Positions 35,019 through 45,186 are shown, numbered from the stretch's first letter. The stretch is 64,000 nt of DNA from Thomasclavelia spiroformis DSM 1552 (GCF_025149465.1 NZ_CP102275.1:992001-1056000), one strand, 5' to 3'. Notes: generated by a model from the letters alone, not told the origin. Made by a program: numbers and translations.

Positions 35019-35229
35019 CCCTGAATATATAGATTAGGATTTAAAGATTGTGAATGCTAATTTTTGGTATAATAGTTCTAATTTATAGGAACGTTAATTG
35101 CTAAAAACAGCAGTATGTCCTGGTTAGTCATATTGATATACATATTTATAAAGAAGTGGTATTAATACTGTTAAATTTATGAAAGAATAATCTTTTTATA
35201 AATTTTATATTAAAATTAAGGAGATAAGA

Positions 35230-36078
35230 ATGAGAAAGATATATAAATGGTACAGTAAATTAACAAAACGAGTAAAAGATAGTATTATTATTACTATGTC
35301 TTCAATAGGAGTAATATCTACTTTTCTATCTGTGTTAGGTCTATCGTTGGCGGATATAGAGACGTTAACTATTTGGTTAAGGATAGTTATAAGTGTATTT
35401 GCTTTCATTGTATTATATATAATTATATATATGTTGATAGGTAGAATATTTAAAGATTCTGTTAGTACCACGATTCATCAAACATCTGTAACTGTTGTTT
35501 GTGGTGATATATTTGAAGTTCCAGAATTTAGAGTGATAGGTTGTGATACAAATTTTAGAACCGAAATTGATGATGTAATTATATCGAAAAAATCTTTACA
35601 TGGACAATTGATTTTAAATCATGGGGTACCAGATGAGATTAATGCAGTAATTGAATCGGAAGCAAAACGTTTAGGATTACATAAAAATGATGAGGGATTA
35701 TATGATTTTCCACTTGGTACGATAATTCGTTATGATAGCAGTGTTGATAATCATACATATTTGATGTTGGCTATGACAGAATTGAATAGTAATTATGAGA
35801 GTCATACAAATATGGCTAAATTTGAATATATGCTAATGAGAATGTGGAAGGAAATTAACAGGGTTTATGCAGGAAACGATATTGCTCTTCCTTTGTTGGG
35901 ATCGGGTATTTCAAGATTTGATGATGGTCCAAAAGAATATGGAGCGTTATTAAGATGCATGTTGTGCACTCTTAATGGTAGTGGAGTAACTTTTAATTCA
36001 AATATTAAGATTCTTATATATGGAAATATAAAGGATATTCCCTTATACGAATATAAAGATATATTTAATATAGTTTAA
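35230..36078 (+). CDS. thsA: ThsA-type effector of type II Thoeris: two membrane helices plus macro domain
   Basis: A 282-residue protein. Two membrane helices lie at about 15-40 (SIIITMSSIGVISTFLSVLG) and 49-72 (RIVISVFAFIVLYIIIYMLI). From about 88 on is a macro-like domain of the DUF6430 type: VVCGDIFEVPEFRVIGCD, then FPLGTIIRYD and LPLLGSGISRF. In type II Thoeris, the TIR protein makes an ADP-ribose-type signal that this macro domain binds, which triggers membrane damage. AAGGAGATAAG precedes the ATG. It is 16 bases upstream of two TIR genes, which supports the assignment. Confidence 0.88.
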   Translation: MRKIYKWYSKLTKRVKDSIIITMSSIGVISTFLSVLGLSLADIETLTIWLRIVISVFAFIVLYIIIYMLIGRIFKDSVSTTIHQTSVTVVCGDIFEVPEFRVIGCDTNFRTEIDDVIISKKSLHGQLILNHGVPDEINAVIESEAKRLGLHKNDEGLYDFPLGTIIRYDSSVDNHTYLMLAMTELNSNYESHTNMAKFEYMLMRMWKEINRVYAGNDIALPLLGSGISRFDDGPKEYGALLRCMLCTLNGSGVTFNSNIKILIYGNIKDIPLYEYKDIFNIV

Positions 36079-36094
36079 AGGAGATAGAAGTATT

Positions 36095-36748
36095 ATGGGA
36101 CACAAATGTTTTATTAGTTTCAAAAAAGAAGATGATTATTACAAAAATGAAATCTCTAAAATATTGGAGGAAGGGCAAATTCAAGGAAAATCGCTTGATA
36201 AGTGGATAGATTCTGAAGATATTGACTATGTTATGCAGGTAATTCGCTCTCAATATATGAAGAATACTTCTGTAACACTTTTCTTAATAGGAGAACATTC
36301 TTCAGAAAATGAAGGATTCGAATATAGTTGGTCAGATGGATGCTATTATAATAAACAAAATTTCATTATTAGAGAATTAAAAGCTACACTTTATGATGGA
36401 AAAGGTAACAGACGAAGTGGATTATTGGGAATAGTTTTACCAAATATGTATGATACTGTATATGGTGGAAGTTATACATGTTCACATTGTGGTAAAGAGG
36501 TTAACGTGGTTAATATTAATTCAAATACAGTAATTAAGGAATTTTCAGAAAACTATTATCTAAACCCAAACTGTAATGATGGACATTGTGACGAAACAGG
36601 GCGTTATTGTGTTTTGGTAAAGTATGATGATTTTATTAAAAATCCTAATGTGTATATAGATATGGCATATGATAAAACAAATGAAGAAATAAGCGATTTT
36701 GTTCATTGGAAAGATATTAAACATGAATATAAGAAAACGTATTTATGA
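36095..36748 (+). CDS. thsB: ThsB-type TIR-like sensor (MTH538/DUF1863 fold)
   Basis: A 217-residue protein with the short ThsB-type TIR domain at its N terminus: HKCFISFKKEDDYYKNEISK, LDKWIDSEDIDYVMQVIRSQYMKNTSVTLFLIG, then NFIIRELKATLYDG with the Glu likely catalytic. The second half (about 128-180) has CSHC and later Cys/His residues (CNDGHCDETGRYC), perhaps a zinc-stabilised insert. ThsB enzymes sense infection and make a nucleotide signal from NAD+. AAGGAGATAG lies upstream; it is in an operon with thsA and a second TIR gene. Confidence 0.87.
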   Translation: MGHKCFISFKKEDDYYKNEISKILEEGQIQGKSLDKWIDSEDIDYVMQVIRSQYMKNTSVTLFLIGEHSSENEGFEYSWSDGCYYNKQNFIIRELKATLYDGKGNRRSGLLGIVLPNMYDTVYGGSYTCSHCGKEVNVVNINSNTVIKEFSENYYLNPNCNDGHCDETGRYCVLVKYDDFIKNPNVYIDMAYDKTNEEISDFVHWKDIKHEYKKTYL

Positions 36749-36768
36749 TAATTTAGAGGAAGATTTTT

Positions 36769-37623
36769 ATGTATAGATGTTTTAAATTGTCTCTAGACCA
36801 GTGGGAATTTAAAAATAATCATAAGCAATTTTTAGATAATTGTAAGACATGTGGGATAGAACTGAAAGAAAATCTTGTTAATGCTTTTGATTCAATACTA
36901 AATGCATCAATTGATGGTAATGGTGTGATAAGTGGAGAAAATTTTATTGATAGTTGGTTTCCGATTGATAACTATGATGTGTTTCTTTCATATTCTCATG
37001 ATGATGAAGAACTAGCTTTGCTATTGGCAGGATTCTTAAAATACCAATTTGGATTGAGAGTGTTTATAGATGAACTGTTTTGGGGAAGTGCTGATGATTT
37101 GCTTCATAAGCTTGATGATAAATATTGTAAAACTAAAGAAGGAAATTACGATTATAGAAAACGAAATTTTACAACTACCCATGTACATGCTATGTTATCA
37201 ACTGCTATTGCAAGAACAATCAATAATTCAGAAGTTATAATTTTCCTTAATTCAGAAAAGTCGATATATAAAGTAAGAGAAGAAGTGAATGTGGGCCAAA
37301 CTCTTTCTCCTTGGATTTATGAAGAAATTATTTTCACAACTGTTATTGGTGAAAGAGAATGGTATGAACATAGACTAGATGAGTTAAAAGAGTCAACTAT
37401 TAATTTTCAGAAATCAATGGAAATATCATATTTAGTTCCGAATGAACATCTAATACCTATTCAGTATAATGATTTATGCGAGTGGATCAAATTGTGGGAG
37501 GAGAGAAAAGATAATGGTAATGGACCCTATGGAAATATCTGCCTTAAACCTAATGAAAAGATACGTCATCCGTTGAATGTTTTGTATGATTTCAAATGTG
37601 GATATGATATAAAATGTAGCTAA
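36769..37623 (+). CDS. Second Thoeris TIR-domain protein with an N-terminal extension
   Basis: A 284-residue protein. Residues about 1-65 are an extension with no recognised fold; a TIR domain follows, from YDVFLSYSHDDEELALLLAGFLKYQFGLRVFID, with the catalytic Glu probably in LSPWIYEEIIFTT near residue 185. The C-terminal 80 residues are helical. Multiple TIR sensors with one effector are known in Thoeris loci, each responding to different triggers. GAGGAAG lies 7-13 bases upstream of the ATG, 20 bases after thsB. Confidence 0.85.
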   Translation: MYRCFKLSLDQWEFKNNHKQFLDNCKTCGIELKENLVNAFDSILNASIDGNGVISGENFIDSWFPIDNYDVFLSYSHDDEELALLLAGFLKYQFGLRVFIDELFWGSADDLLHKLDDKYCKTKEGNYDYRKRNFTTTHVHAMLSTAIARTINNSEVIIFLNSEKSIYKVREEVNVGQTLSPWIYEEIIFTTVIGEREWYEHRLDELKESTINFQKSMEISYLVPNEHLIPIQYNDLCEWIKLWEERKDNGNGPYGNICLKPNEKIRHPLNVLYDFKCGYDIKCS

Positions 37624-38100
37624 TCGTTAATTTCGTTGATTACAAATAAATATTTTAAAAGATTTTTAATGTCTTATTGTGTACAATGAGTGCTTAATTA
37701 TACTTATTTGCTACATCTATTTTATAAAGAATAAAAAGAAATGAAATATTAAACTGTATAAATTGATAAACGATATACTAAAAGCTGCTATTCATTTTCA
37801 TAAATTTATTATGAAACTACTGACCTTAAATTGACCTTATTATATGTTGAAATATATATTTTATAAGAAATTTGTGAATTAAGAGAAGTAAATCACATAT
37901 CTTAATTTATAAAGGTTAGTAAAAATGTATGAATTCATGGAGTTCGAATAGCAAATAAAATGTCAAAAAGGGGTAATTAAATAATTTAGGGGGCAACTTT
38001 AGGGGGATGCTCACTAATAGATACCCTAAAAAAGATCGAAAGAAACGCAAATATATCATAAAGAATATGTTCCTTTTTTGTGCCTAGATGTTCATATTTT
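37624..38100. repeat. Island dispersed repeat, copy 2, and ISL3 end
   Basis: No gene. It resembles copy 1 (GACCTTAAATTGACCTTATTATAT near 37820) and, further on, 47087-47155 and 50695-50780 (TAATTAAATAATTTAGG..., then TGCTCACTAATAGATA). The end adjoins an ISL3 transposase relic, so it is probably the element's eroded terminal region. Confidence 0.6.
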
Positions 38101-38731
38101 CTATTTGTTTTTTGATCTGTGTCTATAAACTTCTTCTTTGGATTTTGGTGTAGAAAGTATTGCTTCGTTTTTTCTGCTAGACCATATCAGTCGAGTACGG
38201 GCATATTCAAAATTACTTAATCCTCTTGAATTTCTTTTAAAGTCTTTTGGTATTCGATTAAAACCTTCAATCGGTCTGTTGGAAATACGTCTTTGTTTTC
38301 CACTGGCATCGTTTATATAAATAAAGGAATTGATTATTTCCTGTTTATGCGTATCTAATAGTACGGAAAACTCTCTGAATACTGATATTGCAGATTTTGA
38401 ATATTCGTCAGTGAGCTCTTTGAGAACTGTATTTAATTTTACCTGATCTGTTTCATGAGAAGAATTAAATTCAATATATTTTTCTTTTAGTTTTCTGATG
38501 ATTTTCAAATGATCATCAATTTCAAAAAAACATCTTTTCATAGTCGTAGGTATTCAGATATATCTTCAGCTTATGATTATATTTGGCTTTGATTTGATTA
38601 TCAATATGACCCTGATTTTTTAAAAGAAGCCATCGATAGTTATTCAGAAGGTAAACTTCTTTGGAAATCGGGATATTTTGACTAATCAAGTCATCAGATG
38701 GTGTTTTATTCCTTTTTTTCAGTATTTCCAT
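38101..38731 (-). pseudogene. ISL3-family transposase relic
   Basis: The C-terminal part (RISNRPIEGFNRIPKDFKRNSRGLSNFEYARTRLIW) matches the conserved end of ISL3 transposases. The preceding part (about 38522-38731, YLLNNYRWLLLKNQGH) is in another frame, and the N-terminal half is missing. A shorter relic of a similar gene lies at 50830-51000. Confidence 0.8.
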
Positions 38732-38799
38732 GTAATTTTTTCTATCTCTATCCTGAAATTTCTTTTTGAGACTGATGCTAGTACCAGACCATTAAGATA

Positions 38800-39447
38800 A
38801 ATAATGATTTGATTGATAGAGCTAGTATTGAAGATTTGGAAATGATACGTATTAAGATTCGTAATTTAATTAAATATATTCCTAAAAAGATGATTCAATA
38901 CGAAACAAATCTTAATGATGATATTCTTTCAATCGATTGGCACGAATCAAATTTAGAGAATGATGATTTAAAAAATAATCGCGAACAGATTGAATTTTAT
39001 ATTCGAGAACACCAACAAGATACTGAAGTAATGATGCTAGTAATAAATAAACTGAAAATGAATACTCCATTGTCAAAAGATGATGTTTCAAGATTAGAAG
39101 ATATTATCTGGCATGACTTGGGTACAAAAGAACAATATTATGCTGAATACGGAGAAAAACCGTAAGGCGAATTTGTACGTGAAATTGTTGGATTAGATAT
39201 GAATGTTGCGAAACATGCTTTCTCTAGTTATCTAAATTCTAATAACTTAAATGCAGATCAGATTTATTTTGTCAATCAGATAGTGGAATTTGTTGTTAGA
39301 AATGGATTGTTAAAAGATTTTACTGTTTTACAAGAAGCACCATTTACAGATAGAGGAAGTATTGTTGATGTTTTTCCTGATTTATCCGTATGGGCCGGAA
39401 TAAAAAATGTAATTGATGGTATAAATGTTAATGCACTTTACTTATAG
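38800..39447 (+). pseudogene. C-terminal relic of a type I restriction HsdR subunit
   Basis: The frame reads LIDRASIEDLEMIRIKIRNLIKYIPK, then LEDIIWHDLGTKEQYYAEYG and GLDMNVAKHAFSSYLN, ending APFTDRGSIVDVFPDLSVWAGIKNVIDGINVNA, a typical HsdR C terminus. An in-frame TAA at 39163-39165 interrupts it and the front is lost at the ISL3 boundary. It is not related at this end to the intact HsdR at 56.5 kb, so the island has lost an earlier type I system. Confidence 0.78.
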
Positions 39448-39577
39448 TGAAAAAATGTGGGGTTTGTAGAGTGAATTTTGAGTTGATTAAAATAGTTTAA
39501 ACTTAATTTTGAATCTAAAAAATAAAATTAAGTATTATTTAAATTTTAAGGTTGTACAAAAGGAGGTAGTCTTTACA

Positions 39578-40579
39578 ATGAAATTAAAAAAACAATTTCA
39601 AGATTTTCATGATTATATTAAATCACCTTTAACAGATCAATTAAAAGAAAAAAGAGCAATGTTTGAAGATGAGATAAAGAATAATTTTTCGACAGTATGT
39701 GATGAAAAAGGAATAGAAATAAAAAAATCTGATCTGAATTTCTTTATGCAAGGCTCATACTCTATTTCAACAGCAATAGATGCATATGACAGTTCTGTAG
39801 ATTTGGATTTGGCAGTAGCTTTTGAGTTTAATGTTGAGGACAATAGTGATTGTCGAGAGATAAAGGGATATATGAGAGATAGCATAGATAATTATAATAG
39901 GACAATTGATTATAAAATTCCTTGCATTACAGTAACATATTTTGAAGATGGTGAAGAGTCATATCATATTGATTTTCCTATATATGCAATTCACAATAAT
40001 CAGTATTATTTAGCTAAAGGAAAAGAATATAGTAGTGACTATAAATGGGAATTATCAGATCCAAAAGGACTGAAGAAATATTTAGAAAGTTATTTAGCAA
40101 ATAATTCTCAATTAAGAAGAGTAGTAAGATATTTAAAATGTTGGAAGCTTAATGCTTTTGATAGAAATAATGGGAATGAAGTGCCACCAAGTATTGCATT
40201 AACATTATTAGCGTGTAAATATTTTGAAGAGAAGAAAGAAGACAACCAAGATTATGATTTAGAGGCATTGTATAATGTTGTGAAAAAAATCAAAGATTCT
40301 ATAGATAGTTATAGTGACGATCCTTACTATTATGTAAATTTACCAGTGGTTCCTTATACAGATACTATGTTTAAAATTAACTCAAATTCTTCATACAGAA
40401 AGAAATTTAAGAGTAAAATTTATGATTTTGAATTGCAGTTGAGAAATGCAAAAAATGCTGGAGATGAACATACAGCTGGAGAATATGTACGCAAAGTACT
40501 AGGAGAGGAATTTGAAGTTCCAGAAAAGCAGGTAGATGCAGGTGAAAATAAGTTTAGAAGAACAAGTCAATTTGGATAA
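39578..40579 (+). CDS. CBASS CD-NTase (cyclic oligonucleotide synthase)
   Basis: A 333-residue nucleotidyltransferase. Active site: QGS (58-60), DLD (75-77) and a third Asp in YHIDFPIY (132), the GS-DxD-D pattern of CD-NTases. It makes a cyclic di- or trinucleotide alarm on phage infection. ATG 39578 follows AGGAGGT; the frame extends back to a TTG at 39509 without a site. The last residues are TSQFG, and a C-terminal glycine is what a Cap2 enzyme needs to conjugate the CD-NTase. The gene overlaps cap2 by 44 bases. Confidence 0.92.
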   Translation: MKLKKQFQDFHDYIKSPLTDQLKEKRAMFEDEIKNNFSTVCDEKGIEIKKSDLNFFMQGSYSISTAIDAYDSSVDLDLAVAFEFNVEDNSDCREIKGYMRDSIDNYNRTIDYKIPCITVTYFEDGEESYHIDFPIYAIHNNQYYLAKGKEYSSDYKWELSDPKGLKKYLESYLANNSQLRRVVRYLKCWKLNAFDRNNGNEVPPSIALTLLACKYFEEKKEDNQDYDLEALYNVVKKIKDSIDSYSDDPYYYVNLPVVPYTDTMFKINSNSSYRKKFKSKIYDFELQLRNAKNAGDEHTAGEYVRKVLGEEFEVPEKQVDAGENKFRRTSQFG

Positions 40580-42203
40580 AAAGTTTGTTGAGAGTAAGCT
40601 TTTAGAATTTTCGCATATTGTTAAGGTGGAAGAAAAATTTATTCAATTTGAGTACAAGAATGAAACATTTTATTTATTACTAAATTTCGGTGGTATTCCA
40701 GATATTTGCGTTTTGACGGATCAAATAAAATCATATCCACATTTTTGTTTGCATAAAAGTTTGCAGATGGGAGATTTAAATTTTTATTCTATATGTTTAT
40801 ATGTGAGAGATGAAATTTCATTTTATAATGCAACTTATCAGGAAAAATGTGAATTTGTTCTTGAACAATTTAAAAGATTGATGAATTTAAATACTTATGA
40901 ATTAGAAAAAGAAGTTGTTAGTGAGTATAAATACCATTGGAATAAAAAATCTATGTTATTAGTATATTCAAATATTTCTCCGGCAGATTCAATTAAAGGG
41001 ATTCATATGTTTGAGTATAGAAGGAAAAAGGATAAGAAACCTATAAACAACTATGTTCTTTCAAAAAAATTTCCTTTTAAGTCTTCTATATATAGCTATA
41101 CTCAAATGAATTGTTTGTATCTTAATGTTATCGATATAAAAGGAATCCTACCTCCACCTTTTAAAATGTGGGATACTAAATTATTAAAAGAATTGTTATT
41201 TAGTCTAAAAAGAAAACGTTTTGACGAAAAAACTTGCAGATTATTAGCGCGTTGTTATGTTAGAGATAAGATATTCATTTTTTTGCGTTTTCCACAACTC
41301 AATAATTTAGAGATAGGAATAAAGATACTTTTTTCAAATAATATAAAAGGAAAATTGAAAGAAAAAATAAGTCACATAATATCAATTACTTTTATTGAAG
41401 TTTCAAATAGAAATATTGAAACAAGTATAATTAGAAATGGTGGGAATCTTATTGAATGTAAAAAAGTATTGGTTATAGGGTGCGGATCTTTAGGATCATA
41501 TATTGTTAGAGAATTACCAAAGATTGGGGTTAGCAATCTAACAATTGTTGATGGAGATAACTTGGAATATTGTAATCTATCTAGACATACATTGGGGGAA
41601 ATGTTTGTTGGAACCAATAAAGCTACTGCGATGTGTGAATTACTCTCTGCTGAATACGGGAATATGAAATTCAATGCTATTAATGAATATGTGTTGGATC
41701 ATAATTTTTCTGAAATCATCAATGATGAATCTGACTACGACTTGATTATCATTACTACAGGAAATGAAGATTTACAGTATATGTTCAATAATCGATTAAT
41801 AAAATTGAAGAAATATATTCCAACAATTTTTTGTTGGTTAGAATCCTATTCAATAGGTTTTCATGCATTGGTTATGAAAAATCCATCTGATGGATGTTAT
41901 AGCTGTGTTTTGAATTCTAATTTCAACTATATTGTAAATCATGAAAAACAAATTAAGTATAATGGATGTGGTGGAGTTTATTCTCAATATGGAATCAATA
42001 TTCTTTTAAATACGACATCATTAATTATTGACATAATTAATGCATGGCCCTCAATTAACTCCAATATTTTGTATTCTTATAAAACAAAAAGCATTAATAA
42101 TCATATAGATGATTTACAATTTACAAAACGTTATTACGAAGATGATTATGGAATAAATAAAGTTGAAAATTTAAAGGTTAAGGAATGTGATTGTTGTGAT
42201 TGA
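40536..42203 (+). CDS. cap2: Cap2: E2-E1 fusion ubiquitin-transfer-like enzyme of type II CBASS
   Basis: A 555-residue protein. The N-terminal E2-like domain (about 1-150) has conserved Cys/His residues around SYPHFCLHKSLQMGDLNFYSICLY. The E1/ThiF domain starts near residue 310 with VLVIGCGSLGSYIVREL, then IVDGDNLEYCNLSRHTL and later DLIIITTGNEDLQ; a catalytic Cys candidate is in PSDGCYSCVL. It charges the CD-NTase C terminus and attaches it to targets, which primes the synthase. It overlaps the synthase gene by 44 bases and cap3 by 17. Confidence 0.9.
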   Translation: MQVKISLEEQVNLDKKFVESKLLEFSHIVKVEEKFIQFEYKNETFYLLLNFGGIPDICVLTDQIKSYPHFCLHKSLQMGDLNFYSICLYVRDEISFYNATYQEKCEFVLEQFKRLMNLNTYELEKEVVSEYKYHWNKKSMLLVYSNISPADSIKGIHMFEYRRKKDKKPINNYVLSKKFPFKSSIYSYTQMNCLYLNVIDIKGILPPPFKMWDTKLLKELLFSLKRKRFDEKTCRLLARCYVRDKIFIFLRFPQLNNLEIGIKILFSNNIKGKLKEKISHIISITFIEVSNRNIETSIIRNGGNLIECKKVLVIGCGSLGSYIVRELPKIGVSNLTIVDGDNLEYCNLSRHTLGEMFVGTNKATAMCELLSAEYGNMKFNAINEYVLDHNFSEIINDESDYDLIIITTGNEDLQYMFNNRLIKLKKYIPTIFCWLESYSIGFHALVMKNPSDGCYSCVLNSNFNYIVNHEKQIKYNGCGGVYSQYGINILLNTTSLIIDIINAWPSINSNILYSYKTKSINNHIDDLQFTKRYYEDDYGINKVENLKVKECDCCD

Positions 42204-42732
42204 ATATAGAAATGAGTTAATTAAGGTACAGTCAAAAAGGTACAAGACAGTTATTAATATCTCAGACAAGGTAATTTCAAATATGGCAATGTATGTACAA
42301 AATAGGTCTTTTATTAATGAATCTGGTGGTGTTTTACTTGGTTACAAAGTGAAGGAACAAAATGTAATAATAATAGATGATTTGTCATTACCAGATAAAG
42401 AAGATGAAAGTAGCATGATTAAATTTGTTAGAAAATCAATCTCACACATTTTGAAAATCAATAAATCTTCTTTGAATAATTCATTTTGCATAGGTAATTG
42501 GCATACTCATCCTGTTTCAAATCCCACTCCTTCGTTAATTGATTTATCAACTTGGAAAAAAGAATTATCTGAGTGTAAAAGTTCTTTTGGGTTTCAAGTG
42601 TATATTATTTGCGGTATAGATGGGTTTAAAGTATGGCTAGGAGAAGAGAATACAGAAAATATTGCCGAATGTTTTGAATGTGAAAAGAGTGAAGGAATAT
42701 ATATAGATAAGTTTAAATGTATTGAGAGGTAA
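42187..42732 (+). CDS. cap3: Cap3: JAMM/JAB deconjugating peptidase of type II CBASS
   Basis: A 181-residue metalloprotease-like protein. Glu45 in NESGGVLLGY and GNWHTHPVSNPTPSLID (His106, His108, Ser116, Asp119) make a full JAMM metal site (E, HxH, Sx2D). It should cleave CD-NTase conjugates made by Cap2. The start is GTG inside the end of cap2, suggesting translational coupling. Confidence 0.9.
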   Translation: MIVVIEYRNELIKVQSKRYKTVINISDKVISNMAMYVQNRSFINESGGVLLGYKVKEQNVIIIDDLSLPDKEDESSMIKFVRKSISHILKINKSSLNNSFCIGNWHTHPVSNPTPSLIDLSTWKKELSECKSSFGFQVYIICGIDGFKVWLGEENTENIAECFECEKSEGIYIDKFKCIER

Positions 42733-42736
42733 TTTG

Positions 42737-43582
42737 ATGATAAAATTGATTAAAATAATTAAAAATAAAATAGTTGATTCAGGGAGAGAATATTTACAGA
42801 TACTATTATTATTTATTAGTTTTATGTTTCCTCTATTTGTTAATATGTCAGAAATAATTAGAACTATACTAGGGGGACAAAAACCAAATTTTGATAATGC
42901 CAAATATTATTATTTAATGCTTTCAGGCAATAATGTTATTGGTTTATTGTTTGTTTTATATGTATTATTTAATTTTATACGTAAAGTAAATAAAGAAACT
43001 ATTTTAAACAAAGGAAATGTTTATCATAATCATACATATGCGTGGTATTGGTTTTGTTCAAAGATACTAGGGTATGATAAGTGTAACTTAGTGTTAGTAC
43101 CGATACAAATGCAATTTAAATTGGTAGTAAGAGACACCTTTAAAGAATACCCATTTTTTGAAAATATGTTTCCAAATGAAGATTGTTGCCAAGTACAAGT
43201 GACAAAAAAAAGTGTTGATAATCATTGTAATGAATTTACTTTAATAATTGAAGATACCTATCCTATAAAAGAAAAACAGATACCAGAAAAGTATTTAAAT
43301 ATACCTTTGATTAAATTAACTCGATCTTGTAATACGGTTGGGAAAAGAGTTTATAATGAAAAATTTATTGATGCTATAGTTCAAGAGATTAGGTTACTTC
43401 CAGAAGATTCAATTATAAATATTTTTGCAACAACAAATCCAAAGAATACATATGAAATTGCAAAAAAGGGATTATTTTTAGCGGAGAGAAGTAATATTAT
43501 TATGGTAAATGTATTTCAACAAGAAGGAAGTGGAGAAAGGCTGTTTAAAGATAAACCTTATACAGTAATAAATAGAAAATAA
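42737..43582 (+). CDS. Candidate CBASS effector: two membrane helices and an unrecognised C-terminal domain
   Basis: A 281-residue protein. Helices lie at about 19-40 (YLQILLLFISFMFPLFVNM) and 68-87 (NVIGLLFVLYVLFNFI). The remaining 190 residues are soluble, with DTYPIKEKQIPEKYLNIPLI, then SIINIFATTNPKNTYEIAKKG and NVFQQEGSGERLF; I do not recognise the fold and it is neither a clear SAVED nor a NUDIX domain. As the last gene of the operon and the only membrane protein, it is the likely effector, with the soluble part the ligand sensor. ATG 42737 after GAGAGGT is the better start (TTG 42722 is not supported). Confidence 0.72.
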   Translation: MIKLIKIIKNKIVDSGREYLQILLLFISFMFPLFVNMSEIIRTILGGQKPNFDNAKYYYLMLSGNNVIGLLFVLYVLFNFIRKVNKETILNKGNVYHNHTYAWYWFCSKILGYDKCNLVLVPIQMQFKLVVRDTFKEYPFFENMFPNEDCCQVQVTKKSVDNHCNEFTLIIEDTYPIKEKQIPEKYLNIPLIKLTRSCNTVGKRVYNEKFIDAIVQEIRLLPEDSIINIFATTNPKNTYEIAKKGLFLAERSNIIMVNVFQQEGSGERLFKDKPYTVINRK

Positions 43583-44129
43583 TAATAAAGGATGTGTTTA
43601 ATTAAATGATAGGACTACTTAATTATTTTTGCGTCTTATTACTAATAATATCAAAAAATATAACTTATGATTTTCGATTTATATGAGATGAAATTAATCA
43701 ACTTTATTCTGCTAAGTTAAAAAAGATAACTGGTAGTGGCGAACTACATTTAGAACAAAAACGTTTGAACTTGTGAAAAATTAGATGAAATGAATATTTT
43801 TATAAATTGAATTCTTGTATGGATATTGAATTGGATTTGAGTAATAAAATGAGTATAATTTTACAATGAATGGTTACTATAATATCTGTCATTAATGCTG
43901 TGACTACATATTTATTGTGATATTCTTCTATGTTTGTGCTACCGCTTTGATACCATGATAGTTAAAAGAACTAATAAACAAAATAAATTAAAATGAAAAT
44001 AGCTAAATTTCGATATGTAATGTTAACAAATATGTTCACTATAATCGTGTTATTTCGGAGTTCGAATAAAAAGGCAACTTAAAAATAGCTGATAAATAAA
44101 GCATATTTTGAATATTAAAAAGAAAATGA
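43583..44129. other. Non-coding debris after the CBASS operon
   Basis: No intact gene in about 550 bases. A short broken frame (INQLYSAKLKKITGSGELH) near 43695-43750 hints at a lost gene. Near 44055 and 44128 pieces of the island dispersed repeat recur (GGAGTTCGAATA and GACCTTAAATTGACCTTA). Confidence 0.4.
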
Positions 44130-45186
44130 CCTTAAATTGACCTTAAAAAAGTCTCCTTCTTTGATCATATCGGTAACATACCCAGATTCGTCAAGAACCC
44201 ATTCTTTGAATTCCTTGTCATCACCACGTACCGACTGTCCATAAACATAACCATCCATATGATGATCCTTATCTTCATTCTTATCGGCTAAAAAGTAAAT
44301 ATTGTCAGAAGTGTTCAATCCTCTATCTGCAACAACTATTATTTTATCGATACCAAAATTAGCTTTTGTTTTCTTGAGCAATAGTCTTAGTGATAATTTT
44401 CCTGATTCGTTGCTTAGAAATATATCATATGCCGTTGGTATATTTTTAGAATCCATCAACAGTCCCATCTCAATGATGGAATCAGGTCTTCTGTTTTTTT
44501 CAGGACCTCTTTCTCTTAAGTCTTTTCTTTTATTTCGCCACTATCATCAATAACGTTATCGTCATTATATTCAATTTTAAAATAATAATTAGTACAATCA
44601 TAATATCTGGTAGAGCATCTACGGTCATAGCTGTTTCTAGTATTTTCCCAGATGATTCTTTGAATATCAGATTTATATTTATAAAAATAATCAAGACAGC
44701 GGTAAGTAGAATTCTTAGTGATACCCTCATCAAAGGGTTCAAAAAAGTTTTTACGATTTTCATAAGTAGATTTTTTGAAGCAGGATACAGGATTCTCGAG
44801 AAGACCTGAAGTTCCATGTTCTTATTAAGAGAATAATCGATATTGAGTTTTCACTGTTTATTTTTGAAGAATTCATTCAACATAAGCTCGTTATAGACAG
44901 CTTTTAAGACCACATATCCAACATTAAAGAGATTATAAGAAGAATCGATAGGAAAAGAAAGATCAATAACCAAATCAGTAGAAGAATTAGTTTTGACCTT
45001 ACTGATCATAGATTTGGCTAATTTGATGAAGTGATCAATAGGATCATCGAATTGATCAACAAGTTCATTCAGATAACCCATTTTCTTGATAGTGCGCTGT
45101 TTAGGTTTACCGATATCATCTCTGTAAGATTCGACGATAGAAAGGAAAGTGGGGTCATTAGAATAAGTACACTTTTTAAGGAACAT
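44130..45186 (-). pseudogene. IS1634-family transposase relic
   Basis: Three pieces on the minus strand in different frames: the N terminus at 44851-45186 (MFLKKCTYSNDPTFLSIVESYRDD...IKKMGYLNEL), a middle at about 44530-44817 that only reads as transposase after a frame change (LQVFSRILYPASK), and a segment at 44130-44468 with KIIVVADRGLNTSDNIYFLAD holding one catalytic Asp. The C terminus is missing, cut by repeat sequence. The element is dead. Confidence 0.82.
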
